From Bradyrhizobium guangdongense (GTDB lineage: Bacteria; Pseudomonadota; Alphaproteobacteria; Rhizobiales; Xanthobacteraceae): a stretch of DNA of 39,386 bases. The notes under the pieces were generated by a model. The model was given only the letters and a program-made list of their open reading frames with translations. It made no database searches and was not told the origin of the DNA. Position numbers and translations under genes: made by a program. The stretch lies in assembly GCF_006483445.1 (NCBI RefSeq), contig NZ_PPPT01000008.1, positions 1 through 39,386 of the forward strand, read 5' to 3'. The number at the start of each line of letters is the position of its first letter. Position 1 is the stretch's first letter. Shown piece by piece: positions 1 through 8,508 of the stretch.

Positions 1-816
1 CCGTACGCACTGCCGGCCCAGCGCCAGCGCGATCAGGCCGAGCGAGCCGACGATGACGCGCCACCAGGCGAACACCGCAAAGCCGTGGCGCGTGACGTAG
101 CCTAGGAACGTCTTCACCACGATGATCGCGGTGATGAACGACACCACGAATCCTATCGCGATGATGCCCATGTGATCGGTCGTCATCTCCGCCCGGTTTT
201 TGTAGAAGTCGTAGGCGAAGGCGCCGATCATGGTGGGGATCGCGAGGAAGAACGAGAACTCCGCCGCGGCGCGCTTGTCCGCACCGAGCAGCATGGCGGC
301 CACGATGCTCGCGCCCGAGCGCGACACACCCGGGATCATCGCCAGGCACTGAGCGATACCGATCAGCAGATAGGTCATCAGCGGAAAGCGCGTGGCGTCA
401 TGCTCGCGCGGCTTGAGATCCAGCTGGTCGACCCAGAGCAGGATGGCGCCGCCGACGATCAGCGTGAAGCACACCACCCACGGATTGAACAGCATGGTCT
501 TGATGTATTTGCCGGCGATGAGGCCGACGATGACGGCGGGCAGGAACGCAACGAGCACGCCGATCACGAAGCGGCGCGCATAGGCATCGCCCGAGAACAT
601 GCCGATCGCAACGTCCCACAATTTCCTGAAGTAGAGGCCGACGATGGCGAGGATCGCACCGAGCTGAATCAGGACCGTGAAGGAATCCCAGAACGCGCCC
701 TCGCCGAGATGGAAGAAGCGTTCCGCAAGCAACAGATGTCCCGTCGAGGACACCGGCAGGAACTCGGTCACACCCTCGATAATGCCGAGGATCACTGCCC
801 GTATTGCATCTGACAT
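1..816 (-). CDS. uppP: Undecaprenyl-diphosphatase UppP (BacA-type), 3' end cut by window edge
   Basis: An integral membrane enzyme that dephosphorylates undecaprenyl pyrophosphate to recycle the lipid carrier of peptidoglycan synthesis. The start is the ATG at 816, giving MSDAIRAVILGIIEGVTEF. The family's two signatures are visible: the Glu-rich N-terminal motif EGVTEFLPVSSTGH at about residues 14-27, and PGVSRSG in the middle of the protein, followed by SFFLAIPTM. Several hydrophobic helices follow. The frame stays open for 272 codons to base 1, so the stop lies outside. The family is about 270 residues long, so only a few residues should be missing. Overproduction of this enzyme is classically linked to bacitracin resistance. 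The old name bacA is unrelated to the peptide transporter BacA discussed elsewhere in this window. Confidence 0.95.
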   Translation of the reverse strand, partial: MSDAIRAVILGIIEGVTEFLPVSSTGHLLLAERFFHLGEGAFWDSFTVLIQLGAILAIVGLYFRKLWDVAIGMFSGDAYARRFVIGVLVAFLPAVIVGLIAGKYIKTMLFNPWVVCFTLIVGGAILLWVDQLDLKPREHDATRFPLMTYLLIGIAQCLAMIPGVSRSGASIVAAMLLGADKRAAAEFSFFLAIPTMIGAFAYDFYKNRAEMTTDHMGIIAIGFVVSFITAIIVVKTFLGYVTRHGFAVFAWWRVIVGSLGLIALALGRQCVR

Positions 817-985
817 ATTTACGGTCCATTTCGGCTGGAAAAGCGGGGTTCTTCTCGCCTATTCGTCCCCCAGCCGCAATCGCTAAATGCGAAAACACGC
901 CTTGCCTCGCGGTTTTGGAGGACTAGTGTGGCGCCGAATAACCATTGATGGATTCTTAAGCATCCTCGCAATAGTCAAAGGCTGC

Positions 986-1678
986 ATGTTCACGCTGTTT
1001 CACCACCCGTTCTGCCCGCACTCGCGCTTCATACGCCTGATCATCGGCGAGTACGGGCTCGACCTGAAACTGGTGGAAGAGCGGCCCTGGGAGCGTCGCG
1101 AGGCGTTTCTTGCGCTCAATCCGGCCGCGACCACGCCGGTCCTGGTGGTCGAGGGACACCCGCCGATCCCCGGCGCGGGCGTGATCGCCGAATTTCTCGA
1201 CGAGGTCTATGGCGCCGAGATGGGCGCCAAGCGACTGATGCCGGAAACGACCGCCGAGCGCATCGAGGTGCGCCGCCTGATGGCCTGGTTCAACGAAAAG
1301 TTCTTCGAGGAAGCGTCGCATCCCCTGGTCACCGAGCGCATCTACAAGCGCTTCATGAGCGAGGACAATGGCGGCGGCCCGCCCTCGCCCGACGTGATGC
1401 GCGCGGCAAAATCCAATGTGCGCTATCATCTGGCCTATATCGGCTGGCTGGAGCAGACGCGAAACTTCCTCACCGGCGACCGGATCACCTACGCGGACCT
1501 CGCCGCCGCGGCGCATCTTTCGGCGATCGACTATCTGGGCGACGTGCCATGGAGCGAGGACGCAGCGGCAAAGGCGTGGTACGCACGGGTGAAATCCCGT
1601 CCGTCGTTCCGCCCGCTGCTGAGCGAATGGCTGGCCGGCGTGCCGGCGTCGCGGACCTATGTGGACCTGGATTTCTGA
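986..1678 (+). CDS. Glutathione S-transferase family protein
   Basis: A 230-residue cytosolic protein with an N-terminal thioredoxin-like GST domain ([17 protein letters not shown], then [13 protein letters not shown] with the cis-Pro loop at about residues 45-58) and a C-terminal helical domain containing [20 protein letters not shown], the usual N-capping motif. I chose the ATG at 986, because the fold begins exactly there and AAAGG lies just upstream. An upstream in-frame ATG at 887 would add 33 residues that do not fit the family. The CPHS at the usual active-site position suggests a Cys- or Ser-type enzyme, so it could conjugate or reduce glutathione adducts; the substrate cannot be read. 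It overlaps the start of queG, so the two are probably co-transcribed. Confidence 0.85.
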   Translation: MFTLFHHPFCPHSRFIRLIIGEYGLDLKLVEERPWERREAFLALNPAATTPVLVVEGHPPIPGAGVIAEFLDEVYGAEMGAKRLMPETTAERIEVRRLMAWFNEKFFEEASHPLVTERIYKRFMSEDNGGGPPSPDVMRAAKSNVRYHLAYIGWLEQTRNFLTGDRITYADLAAAAHLSAIDYLGDVPWSEDAAAKAWYARVKSRPSFRPLLSEWLAGVPASRTYVDLDF

Positions 1679-2802
1679 GCTCCGATCCTTCTGAACTGAA
1701 GGCAGCGCTGACGCGCGAAGCGCGCTCGCTCGGCTTTGACGCGATCGGCATCACCGAGCCGGGAGCGATCGAGAGCGCCGGCCAGTATTTTCGCGAGTTC
1801 ATCGCCGCGGGCGGACATGGCGACATGGACTGGCTCGCGACGCAGCCGGAGCGTCGCATCGATCCGCGCGGGCTGTGGCCGGACGTTCGCTCGATCATCA
1901 TGCTGGGCGTGAACTACGGGCCTGATCACGATCCGCTCGAGATCCTGAAGCAGCGCGCGCGCGCGGCGATCTCGGTCTATGCGCAGGGCGATGATTATCA
2001 CGACCTCATCAAGAAGCGTCTGAAGGCACTGGCGCGCTGGCTGGTTGCGACCGCGCCTTGTGAAGTGAAAGTGTTCGTCGATACCGCGGCCGTGATGGAG
2101 AAGCCGCTCGCGCATGCCGCGCATCTCGGTTGGCAGGGCAAGCACACCAACCTCGTGTCGCGCGAATTCGGCTCCTGGCTGTTCCTCGGCGCGATCTACA
2201 CCACGCTCGATCTGCCGCGCGACGACGCCGAGATCGATCATTGCGGCTCCTGCCGCGCCTGCCTCGACATCTGCCCGACGGCGGCGTTTCCGGCGCCCTA
2301 CAAGCTCGATGCGCGGCGCTGCATCTCGTACCTCACCATCGAGAACAAGGGGCCGATCCCGCACGAGTTTCGCAAAAGCATCGGCAATCGCATCTATGGC
2401 TGCGACGATTGCCTTGCCGCGTGCCCGTGGAACAAGTTTGCGAAAGAGGGACGCGAAGCAAAGCTTGCCGCGCGTGATGAATTGCGCGCACCTGATCTTG
2501 CCGAGCTCGCGCGACTTGATGATGCGGCGTTTCGCGCGCTGTTCACGAAGTCGCCGGTGAAGCGCATCGGCCGTGACCGCTTCTTGCGCAATGTGCTGAT
2601 TGCGATCGGCAACTCGGGGGATGTCGGGTTGGCCGAAGAGGCACGGCGGCTGCTGGGCGATGCGAGTCCGCTGGTGCGTAGCGCGGCGGTGTGGGCGCTG
2701 GCGCAGTTGCTGTCGCGCGATGAGTTTGCGGCAATGAAGGCGACAGCACTCGCTGGAGAGTCGGACGACGGCGTGCGTGAGGAGTGGCGCGCCGCTTCCT
2801 AA
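1627..2802 (+). CDS. queG: Epoxyqueuosine reductase QueG
   Basis: A cobalamin- and iron-sulfur-dependent enzyme that reduces epoxyqueuosine to queuosine in the wobble position of tRNAs with GUN anticodons. Two ferredoxin-type clusters are visible: [13 protein letters not shown] near residue 206 and [12 protein letters not shown] near residue 259. A C-terminal HEAT-like segment ([16 protein letters not shown]) matches the long form of the family. The N-terminal family region begins at [20 protein letters not shown]. The start is uncertain. An ATG at 1627 gives 391 residues and overlaps the upstream GST gene by 52 bases. A CTG at 1675, overlapping the GST stop, would give 375 residues, start just before the conserved region and allow translational coupling. 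No strong ribosome binding site decides between them. Confidence 0.93.
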   Translation: MAGRRAGVADLCGPGFLSSDPSELKAALTREARSLGFDAIGITEPGAIESAGQYFREFIAAGGHGDMDWLATQPERRIDPRGLWPDVRSIIMLGVNYGPDHDPLEILKQRARAAISVYAQGDDYHDLIKKRLKALARWLVATAPCEVKVFVDTAAVMEKPLAHAAHLGWQGKHTNLVSREFGSWLFLGAIYTTLDLPRDDAEIDHCGSCRACLDICPTAAFPAPYKLDARRCISYLTIENKGPIPHEFRKSIGNRIYGCDDCLAACPWNKFAKEGREAKLAARDELRAPDLAELARLDDAAFRALFTKSPVKRIGRDRFLRNVLIAIGNSGDVGLAEEARRLLGDASPLVRSAAVWALAQLLSRDEFAAMKATALAGESDDGVREEWRAAS

Positions 2803-2864
2803 CTCTCGCTGTCATGCGAAGCGCACTCTTGATTTCCCCGCACGATCCTTCAAGGTCGCGCGCC

Positions 2865-3662
2865 ATGACAAACATGCCTTTCTTCACCCGCGACGGCGAT
2901 ACATTCCATCCGACGGAAGCCGCCAACGGTCCGTGGGACCCAAAATCGCTGCATGGCCGCGTCATCATCGGTCTGCTCGGCTTTGCCATCGAGGAGCGCC
3001 ATTCGGGCCCCGAGTTCGTGCCGGCGCGGCTGACCGTCGACATGTTCCGGCTGCCGACCATCGACAAGCCGATCGAAGTGACGACGCGGCTGGTGCGCGA
3101 CGGTTTGCGCATCCGCGTGGTGGAGGCCGAATTTCTGTCCGGCGGCGTCAGCATGGCCCGCGCCTCCTGCCAGCTTCTGCGCCGGACGCAGAATCCTGAC
3201 GGCAATGTCTGGTCGCCGCCGAACTGGGATGTTCCGAAACCATCCGACATTCCAAAGCCGACCGATCCGCGGCTCGGCATGCACGGCAAATGGACGACGC
3301 GGCCGATCGTCGGTCACATGGGTTCGCTCGGTCCGCGGCGCCTGTGGATGAGCGAGGTGCGCGAGCTGGTCGAGGGCGTGACGATGACGCCGTTCGTCCA
3401 TGTCGCCACCGGCGCCGATTTTGCGAGCCCGTTTGCCAATGCCGGCGACAAGGGGCTCGGCTACATCAACAGCGACGTGACGATCTATCTGCACCGCCTG
3501 CCGGTGACGAACTGGATCGGCTTTGACGTCGTGAACCATCACGCCACCGAAGGCGTCGCGATCGGCGAATGCTGGCTCTATGACGAGCAGGGTCCGATCG
3601 GGACGGCGACGGTGGCGGCGCTCGCGCAGCGCAAGCCGATGGCGCCTCCGGCGAAGACGTAG
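2865..3662 (+). CDS. Acyl-CoA thioesterase-like (double hotdog) protein
   Basis: A 265-residue protein with the layout of TesB-like double hotdog thioesterases. The N-terminal hotdog (FVPARLTVDMFRLPTIDKPI, then RIRVVEAEFLSGGVSMARAS) resembles the acyl-CoA thioesterase core. The C-terminal one holds LGYINSDVTIYLHRLPV, then WIGFDVVNHH and GIGECWLYDEQGPIGTATV-type strands. The final strand pattern, acidic residue then GPIGTATVAALAQR, is usual for these enzymes. It would hydrolyse an acyl-CoA thioester, but the chain length cannot be read. I chose the ATG at 2865, with AAGG about nine bases upstream; in-frame ATGs at 2784 and 2814 would add residues unlike the family. It lies 62 bases after queG in the same direction. 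Confidence 0.75.
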   Translation: MTNMPFFTRDGDTFHPTEAANGPWDPKSLHGRVIIGLLGFAIEERHSGPEFVPARLTVDMFRLPTIDKPIEVTTRLVRDGLRIRVVEAEFLSGGVSMARASCQLLRRTQNPDGNVWSPPNWDVPKPSDIPKPTDPRLGMHGKWTTRPIVGHMGSLGPRRLWMSEVRELVEGVTMTPFVHVATGADFASPFANAGDKGLGYINSDVTIYLHRLPVTNWIGFDVVNHHATEGVAIGECWLYDEQGPIGTATVAALAQRKPMAPPAKT

Positions 3663-3680
3663 GCGATTTCTCTCCGCTTC

Positions 3681-3786
3681 GTCATTCCGGGGCGCGCCAC
3701 TTGGCGCGAGCCCGGAATCCATTTAACCGCAGACTCTGAGGCCCGATGGATTCCGGGCTCGCGACTTCGTCGCGCCCCGGAATGAC
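3681..3786. repeat. Long imperfect palindrome, REP-like
   Basis: The left arm at 3681-3722 (beginning GTCATTCCGGGGCGCG) and the right arm at 3746-3786 (ending CGCGCCCCGGAATGAC) are nearly perfect reverse complements around a loop of about 23 bases. It sits between the convergent thioesterase and SnoaL-like genes. This GTCATTCCGGG type is a very common dispersed repeat in Bradyrhizobium-like genomes. It may also act as a bidirectional terminator, although there is no T-run. Confidence 0.85.
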
Positions 3787-3799
3787 GGGTGGAGAGAGG

Positions 3800-4270
3800 C
3801 TACACCAGATGCCTTTGCATCTCCGGCCGCGCCTTCAGCGCGGCGCCCTGCTTGGCGACGATCTTTGCGATGCGCTCAGGTGCAAAATTCAAATCAACGA
3901 AGGCCGGCGCCGTGTTGGCGACCTCGTGATAGCTGGCGATCTTGCCGTCGCGCATCTTCATGATCGCGACTCCTTCGAACATCGCGCGTGCGCCCTTGGC
4001 TTCCGGCAGCGTCGAACGATAGCTGAACGTGTAGCGCGCGTAGAGTGTGGTGCCGTCGGATACGGGATCATGCATCACCCAACGAAAATCGGTCGCCGTG
4101 CGATAGAACCACTCGTCGATCATCTCGGCGATCTTTTCGCGGCCTGCGAAGGCGCCATAGAACACGTCGTGATAGACGCCGTCCTCGGTGAACAGCTCAG
4201 CAAAGGCCTTGCCGTTGCGGCTCTCGACCGCATCGCAGAAGGCGCGGAGCATGGCGGTGATGGTGCTCAT
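3800..4270 (-). CDS. SnoaL-like / NTF2-fold protein
   Basis: A 156-residue protein of the nuclear transport factor 2-like superfamily (SnoaL-like polyketide cyclase group). The N-terminal helix and cone start (AMLRAFCDAVESRNGKAFAELFTEDGVYHDVFYG) is followed by the usual sheet elements: RYTFSYRSTLPEAKGARAMFEGVAIMKMRDGKIASYHEV. The fold typically binds a small hydrophobic ligand or acts as an isomerase or hydrolase; no catalytic pair can be assigned here. The start ATG at 4270 has GGGAG upstream. It lies 28 bases after the alpha/beta hydrolase on the same strand, which suggests one transcript and perhaps a shared catabolic role. Confidence 0.75.
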   Translation of the reverse strand: MSTITAMLRAFCDAVESRNGKAFAELFTEDGVYHDVFYGAFAGREKIAEMIDEWFYRTATDFRWVMHDPVSDGTTLYARYTFSYRSTLPEAKGARAMFEGVAIMKMRDGKIASYHEVANTAPAFVDLNFAPERIAKIVAKQGAALKARPEMQRHLV

Positions 4271-4298
4271 CGGCGTTTTCTCCCACTCTCTTCTTTCC

Positions 4299-5096
4299 TC
4301 ACCCGATCTCCGCTACCGCCGCAAGAATACGTGCGATGTCTTGCGGGCGCGACAGGCGGTGGTCGCCGTCCTGGATCATGGTCAGCACGACGTCGTCGGC
4401 CGGCAGCCGATGCGTCAGCGCGAAGGCGTGCTGCCAGGGCACATCGGGATCTTTCGCTCCTTGCAGAATGCGCACGGGGCAGCCGACGTCGATGGCGCTG
4501 CCGAGCAGGAGATGGTTGCGGCCCTCCTCGATCAGGTTCTTGGTGATCGGATAGGGCGAGCCATCGCCGTAGTCCGACGGCCGGAGCCACAGCCCCTTGG
4601 TCTCGATCTCCTTCTTCACCTCGGCTGGAAACTTCTTCCACATCAGCTCTTCGGTGAAGTCAGGCGCGGGCGCGATCAGCACGAGACCCGCCAGCGACGC
4701 CTTGCTAGATCCCTGGCCGGATCGCTTCCGGATCTCGCGCGCGAGCAGCAGCGCCATCCAGCCGCCCATGGAGGAACCGATCAGAACCTGCGGCCCCTCA
4801 CAGAACCGTTCGAACACGGCGACACTTTCCTCGAGCCAGCGGCCGATCGTCCCGTCGGCGAAATCGCCGCTGGATTCGCCGTGGCCGGAATAGTCGAACC
4901 GGACGCAGGCACGGCCGTGGTCCCGCGCCCATTCGTCCAGCGCCAGCGCCTTGGTGCCCTGCATGTCCGACTTGAACCCGCCCAGCCAGACCAGACCCGG
5001 GCCTTTTCCGGCGCGGGGGCGGACCGCGATCCTGCGGGCAGATGGGCCTGCACCCAATTCGATGAAGGCCGGGACGTCGTCGGGTGAAGCGGTCAT
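4299..5096 (-). CDS. Alpha/beta hydrolase, ABHD10-like
   Basis: A 265-residue serine hydrolase. The nucleophile elbow is GSSMGG in [17 protein letters not shown]. The oxyanion region is [11 protein letters not shown], the [10 protein letters not shown] loop follows strand 4, and the acid and histidine loops are in [12 protein letters not shown] and [12 protein letters not shown]. The FKSDMxGTKA pattern near the N-terminus resembles the ABHD10 / acyl-protein thioesterase-like group, so ester or thioester hydrolysis is likely; the substrate is unknown. I start at the ATG at 5096 ([11 protein letters not shown]); an in-frame start at 5153 adds low-complexity residues. It is divergent from infC, sharing a 237-base upstream region with it, and is first in a pair with the SnoaL-like gene. 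Confidence 0.85.
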   Translation of the reverse strand: MTASPDDVPAFIELGAGPSARRIAVRPRAGKGPGLVWLGGFKSDMQGTKALALDEWARDHGRACVRFDYSGHGESSGDFADGTIGRWLEESVAVFERFCEGPQVLIGSSMGGWMALLLAREIRKRSGQGSSKASLAGLVLIAPAPDFTEELMWKKFPAEVKKEIETKGLWLRPSDYGDGSPYPITKNLIEEGRNHLLLGSAIDVGCPVRILQGAKDPDVPWQHAFALTHRLPADDVVLTMIQDGDHRLSRPQDIARILAAVAEIG

Positions 5097-5321
5097 GGAA
5101 CGTTTACTCTGGCTGTGCGGTTGGAGCCGTCCGGTCGGCCGGCCGCCCGGCATTGTCCCTCAGGGACGCTTGCAGAACAGGACCAAGGTGTCTATGTCGA
5201 GCGGCGTGTCGATGGGCGTGACCAAAATGCCTCGCATTTGAGGGTTTTCGCTTGCCTCAGGCGCGACTTGCTTGCCCGCAAACGCATCTTCCTTCAAAAT
5301 AGCCGCTTCGTTCACAACTTT

Positions 5322-5336
5322 GGAGAACCACCCATT
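5322..5336 (+). promoter_or_regulatory. Ribosome binding site and ATT start of infC
   Basis: GGAG at 5322-5325 is spaced eight bases before ATT at 5334-5336. No ATG is in frame near here, and the protein family begins exactly after this codon ([10 protein letters not shown]). In Escherichia coli infC also starts at AUU, which lets IF3 repress its own translation by rejecting non-canonical starts. The arrangement here implies the same control. Confidence 0.8.
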
Positions 5337-5873
5337 CGCCGTCCTAATAAAGCTCCGCCCGCTGCCAGCAAAGACGGGCCGCGCATCAATGATGATATTC
5401 GCAATGCGCAGATCCAGTTGATCGATCAGACCGGTGACAACAAGGGCACGGTCGAGACGATGATGGCCATCAAGATGGCCCAGGAAGCCGGCATGGATCT
5501 GGTCGAGATCTCGCCAAATGTCAGTCCTCCCGTCTGCAAGATCATGGACTACGGGAAGTACAAGTATTCCGCCCAGAAGAAGGCCGCTGAAGCCCGCAAG
5601 CGGCAGAAGATCGTCGAGATCAAGGAGATCAAGCTCCGCCCGATGATCGACGATCACGATTACGACGTGAAGATGCGCGCGATGCAGCGCTTTTTCGAAG
5701 AGGGCGACAAGGTCAAGATCACGCTGCGCTACCGCGGCCGTGAAATGGCGCACCAGGAAATCGGCACGAAGCTCCTGGACAAGATCAAGAACGACGTCGC
5801 CGAACTCGCCAAGGTCGAGCAGGACGCACGATTCGAAGGACGCCAGGTCGTGATGGTGCTGGCGCCGCGTTAA
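5334..5873 (+). CDS. infC: Translation initiation factor IF-3
   Basis: A 179-residue factor that binds the 30S subunit, blocks premature 50S joining and proofreads the start codon and initiator tRNA. The N-domain shows [18 protein letters not shown] and [23 protein letters not shown], the classic IF-3 signature. The lysine-rich linker helix follows, and the C-domain contains [16 protein letters not shown], then [17 protein letters not shown]. The length equals that of the E. coli protein (180) when the ATT at 5334 is used. Longer in-frame readings upstream have no ribosome binding site and no family similarity. It is followed by its own terminator, so it is not in one simple operon with rpmI and rplT. 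Confidence 0.95.
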   Translation: MRRPNKAPPAASKDGPRINDDIRNAQIQLIDQTGDNKGTVETMMAIKMAQEAGMDLVEISPNVSPPVCKIMDYGKYKYSAQKKAAEARKRQKIVEIKEIKLRPMIDDHDYDVKMRAMQRFFEEGDKVKITLRYRGREMAHQEIGTKLLDKIKNDVAELAKVEQDARFEGRQVVMVLAPR

Positions 5874-5897
5874 GGCCCGGCACAAGGTCAGGATTTC

Positions 5898-5934
5898 AAC
5901 GGCCCGTCAGGCGATCTGGCGGGCCGTTTTGTTT
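5898..5934 (+). terminator. Rho-independent terminator after infC
   Basis: A stem of about ten pairs, AACGGCCCG pairing with CGGGCCGTT plus a CAG/CTG extension around a short loop, is followed by TTTTGTTT. It lies 25 bases after the infC stop and abuts the 3' end of the convergent exported-protein gene. Confidence 0.85.
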
Positions 5935-5936
5935 GG

Positions 5937-6323
5937 TCAGGTTCGCGACGCCTGCCAGGTTCCGCTACAGCGGTCGCCCTGAATAATGCCGCGCCACGAG
6001 CCGGCGCCGGCGGTGCCGGCCAGCCGGCCGCCGCCGCTGGCATGGGATGCTCCGACCGAAACCTGCACGGCGACGGCGCCGCCGCTATTGACCGTGCCCG
6101 AAACCCGGCCGCCGCCGGCGGACGAGACACGGCTGCCGGTTACCGTGAAGGGAACTGAGTAACCCGAGCTGCAATTGCCGCGGGTGGTGGCGAAAGTGAC
6201 GTTCCAGACACCGTTATAGCCTCCGACCCGGGCGTCGGCAGCGGTCGGGACAGCAGCGGCGAGAACGGAAAACAGCGCCAGATGGCGCAAGCGGGGCAAC
6301 ACAAGCGACGCGAAATGGGGCAT
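5937..6323 (-). CDS. Small exported protein of unknown function
   Basis: A 128-residue protein starting at the ATG at 6323. It has a typical signal peptide: basic PRLRH, hydrophobic LALFSVLAAAVPTA, and probable cleavage after ADA near residue 31. The mature part is rich in Gly, Ser and Val with alternating strand-like segments (GVWNVTFATTRGNC, VPFTVTGSRVS, VSGTVNSGGAVAVQVSV) and ends with GRLAGTAGAGSWRG and CSGTWQASR. Two Cys residues in the mature part could form a disulfide in the periplasm. The alternation suggests a small beta barrel. I do not recognise a named family. It runs against infC and rpmI and separates them. A longer reading from 6434 adds residues before the signal peptide and is unlikely. 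Confidence 0.75.
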   Translation of the reverse strand: MPHFASLVLPRLRHLALFSVLAAAVPTAADARVGGYNGVWNVTFATTRGNCSSGYSVPFTVTGSRVSSAGGGRVSGTVNSGGAVAVQVSVGASHASGGGRLAGTAGAGSWRGIIQGDRCSGTWQASRT

Positions 6324-6535
6324 GGGACCTGCTCTCGAATAGAACGGGGTTGCAATACCGGATAGTCGGCGAGCCCATTTAAGCGGTTCATCGTTGCCAA
6401 TTGCCTTCCGCTCTGCCATAAGCCCAGCCTTCATCGCCCGGCTGATTTAAGGGCTGCCGTGGCGGTGTCCGTGCGGGTTTCGCGCTTGTTCGCTGAAACC
6501 TGAGCACAATCAACGCTCTAACGAGCATTTTTGAC

Positions 6536-6572
6536 GGCCAGCCGCCTTCGCGGGCGGTATCCTGTTGTGGCC
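6536..6572 (+). promoter_or_regulatory. Possible structured leader of rpmI-rplT
   Basis: In the 5' region just before the rpmI ribosome binding site (AGGAGA at 6576-6581), GGCCA at 6536-6540 can pair with TGGCC at 6568-6572. Inside it, CCGCC at 6542-6546 can pair with GGCGG at 6553-6557. The nested stem ends four bases before the ribosome binding site. Ribosomal protein L20 autoregulates this operon through leader RNA in E. coli and Bacillus, so a similar role is plausible here but not shown. Confidence 0.35.
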
Positions 6573-6586
6573 ATTAGGAGAGCCAA

Positions 6587-6787
6587 ATGCCCAAGCTGAA
6601 GACCAAATCGGGCGCTAAAAAGCGCTTCAAGGTGACTGCCACCGGCAAAGTGATGCACGCCCAGCGCGGCAAGCGTCACGGCATGATCAAGCGGACCAAG
6701 AAGCAGATCCGCCAGCTCCGCGGCACCCGCGTGCTGTTCAAGACCGACGGCGACAACGTCAAGAAGTACTTCTTGCCGAACGCCTGA
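6587..6787 (+). CDS. rpmI: 50S ribosomal protein L35
   Basis: A 66-residue basic ribosomal protein of the large subunit. The family signature is complete: [20 protein letters not shown] at the N-terminus, [17 protein letters not shown] in the middle and KKYFLPNA at the end. The start ATG at 6587 has a strong AGGAGA six bases upstream. It is followed after 81 bases by rplT, the usual partner. In many bacteria infC precedes directly; here a reverse-strand gene and a terminator intervene, so rpmI must have its own promoter in 6324-6586. Confidence 0.97.
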   Translation: MPKLKTKSGAKKRFKVTATGKVMHAQRGKRHGMIKRTKKQIRQLRGTRVLFKTDGDNVKKYFLPNA

Positions 6788-6868
6788 TCGCGTCGACGAT
6801 CACTGCCAACCGTGCCGCGCTTGCCGCGGCAATCCGAAAACCAAAGTCATCTCTGAAGGAATTTTGTC

Positions 6869-7228
6869 ATGTCTCGCGTCAAACGCGGTGTGACCGCCCA
6901 CGCCAAGCACAAGAAAGTCTACAAGGCCGCCAAGGGTTTCTATGGCCGCCGCAAGAACACCATCCGCGCCGCCAAGCCGGCCGTCGAGAAGGCCCAGCAG
7001 TACGCCTTCCGCGATCGCAAGCGCAAGAAGCGCACCTTCCGCGCGCTCTGGATCCAGCGCCTCAACGCCGCCGTCCGTCCGTTCGGCCTGACCTACAGCC
7101 GATTTATCGACGGCCTGGCCAAGTCCGGCATCACCGTGGACCGCAAGGTGCTCTCCGATCTCGCGATCAACGAGCCCGCGTCGTTCCAGGCGATCGCCGA
7201 GAAGGCCAAGGCCGCTCTGGCGGCGTAA
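6869..7228 (+). CDS. rplT: 50S ribosomal protein L20
   Basis: A 119-residue protein that binds 23S rRNA early in large-subunit assembly and is the usual autoregulator of its own operon. The signature is complete: [19 protein letters not shown], then [14 protein letters not shown] with the extended basic N-terminal tail, and the globular C-domain [29 protein letters not shown] lies upstream of the ATG at 6869. Its spacing of 81 bases from rpmI suggests co-transcription. The pheST genes follow after 197 bases that contain a repeat. Confidence 0.97.
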   Translation: MSRVKRGVTAHAKHKKVYKAAKGFYGRRKNTIRAAKPAVEKAQQYAFRDRKRKKRTFRALWIQRLNAAVRPFGLTYSRFIDGLAKSGITVDRKVLSDLAINEPASFQAIAEKAKAALAA

Positions 7229-7267
7229 GCCGACCGGCGCTGTTTCAAGTCGTCATGGCCTGAACAA

Positions 7268-7288
7268 GCGCGAAGCCTGTCTTCGCGC
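7268..7288. terminator. Perfect 8-bp hairpin after rplT, possible terminator
   Basis: GCGCGAAG at 7268-7275 pairs perfectly with CTTCGCGC at 7281-7288 around a five-base loop, 40 bases after the rplT stop. There is no run of T after it, so termination is only a guess. It could equally stabilise the rpmI-rplT transcript. Confidence 0.3.
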
Positions 7289-7341
7289 CAAATCTCCTTA
7301 GGTCATTCGCGTCTTCTCTCGCGCAAAACTCTAAGTCGTGG

Positions 7342-7377
7342 ATGCCCGGCGAAGCGTCGCGCTTTTGTGCCGGGCAT
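7342..7377. repeat. Short palindromic repeat before pheS
   Basis: ATGCCCGGC at 7342-7350 pairs with GCCGGGCAT at 7369-7377, and an inner AAGCG/CGCTT pair extends the stem. The flanks resemble the palindrome at 39359-39381, which also carries a GGATGCCCGG-type core. It belongs to the dispersed repeat families of this genome and lies 49 bases before pheS. Confidence 0.7.
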
Positions 7378-7425
7378 GAACGGGCTAGGAGCAGCGGCTT
7401 AGCATCCTAGCCAAAAGGGATTGCT

Positions 7426-8508
7426 ATGACCGATCTTGCCAACCTCGAAACTCAGATCCTCTCGGATATCGCTGCCGCAGCCGATGAAGCAGCGCTCGAA
7501 GCCGTGCGCGTCGCCGCGCTCGGCAAGAAGGGCTCGATCTCCGCGCTGCTTGCAACGCTCGGCAAAATGTCGCCGGACGAACGCAAGACGCAGGGCGCGG
7601 CGATCAACCTGGCCAAGGACAAGGTCACGCAGGCACTCACCGCGCGGCGCGATGTCCTGAAGTCGGCCGCGCTCGACGCGCGGCTGGCCTCCGAGACCAT
7701 CGACGTCACCTTGCCGGTGCGCGATCCGCAAGCCGAGGCCGGCCGCATCCATCCGCTGAGCCAGGTCTGGGACGAGCTCACCACCATTTTCGCCGACATG
7801 GGCTTTTCGGTCGCCGAAGGCCCTGACGTCGAGACCGACGACTACAACTTCACAAAGCTGAACTTCCCCGAAGGCCATCCCGCGCGCGAGATGCACGACA
7901 CCTTCTTCTTCCATCCGAAGGAGGACGGCTCGCGCATGCTGCTGCGTACCCACACCTCGCCGGTGCAGGTGCGCACCATGCTGAGCCAGAAGCCGCCGAT
8001 CCGCGTGATCTGCCCGGGCCGCACCTATCGCATCGATTCGGACGCGACCCACACGCCGCAATTCCACCAGGTCGAAGGCCTGGTGATCGACAAGCACTCG
8101 CATCTCGGCCACCTCAAATGGATTTTGCACGAGTTCTGCAAGGCGTTCTTCGAGGTCGACCACATCAACATGCGCTTCCGTCCGTCGTTCTTCCCGTTCA
8201 CCGAGCCGTCGCTGGAAGTCGATATCCAGTGCCGCCGCGACAAGGGCGAGATCCGCTTCGGCGAGGGCGAGGATTGGCTGGAGATTCTCGGCTGCGGCAT
8301 GGTGCATCCAAACGTGCTGCGCGCCTGCGGCATCGATCCCGATGAGTACCAGGGCTTTGCCTGGGGCATGGGCATCGACCGCATCGCGATGCTGAAATAC
8401 GGCATGAGCGATCTGCGCCAGCTCTTCGACGGTGACGTCCGCTGGCTCAACCATTACGGCTTCAAGCCGCTCGAAGTGCCGACGCTTGCAGGGGGGCTGA
8501 GCTCGTGA
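7426..8508 (+). CDS. pheS: Phenylalanine-tRNA ligase alpha subunit
   Basis: A 360-residue catalytic subunit of the alpha2-beta2 enzyme that charges tRNA-Phe. The N-terminal coiled-coil arm (residues 1-90) is followed by the class II core. It shows [19 protein letters not shown], the motif 2 region around [19 protein letters not shown] with the upstream [12 protein letters not shown], and motif 3 [17 protein letters not shown] near the C-terminus. The phenylalanine pocket residues [12 protein letters not shown] are present. The start ATG at 7426 has AGGG upstream. The stop overlaps the pheT start by four bases, which is typical of translational coupling of subunits made in equal amounts. Confidence 0.97.
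   Translation: MTDLANLETQILSDIAAAADEAALEAVRVAALGKKGSISALLATLGKMSPDERKTQGAAINLAKDKVTQALTARRDVLKSAALDARLASETIDVTLPVRDPQAEAGRIHPLSQVWDELTTIFADMGFSVAEGPDVETDDYNFTKLNFPEGHPAREMHDTFFFHPKEDGSRMLLRTHTSPVQVRTMLSQKPPIRVICPGRTYRIDSDATHTPQFHQVEGLVIDKHSHLGHLKWILHEFCKAFFEVDHINMRFRPSFFPFTEPSLEVDIQCRRDKGEIRFGEGEDWLEILGCGMVHPNVLRACGIDPDEYQGFAWGMGIDRIAMLKYGMSDLRQLFDGDVRWLNHYGFKPLEVPTLAGGLSS

Noticed and set aside
5115..5333. Upstream extension of infC to an ATG at 5115
   Set aside because: These 73 residues show no IF-3 similarity and there is no ribosome binding site; the ATT at 5334 explains the start.
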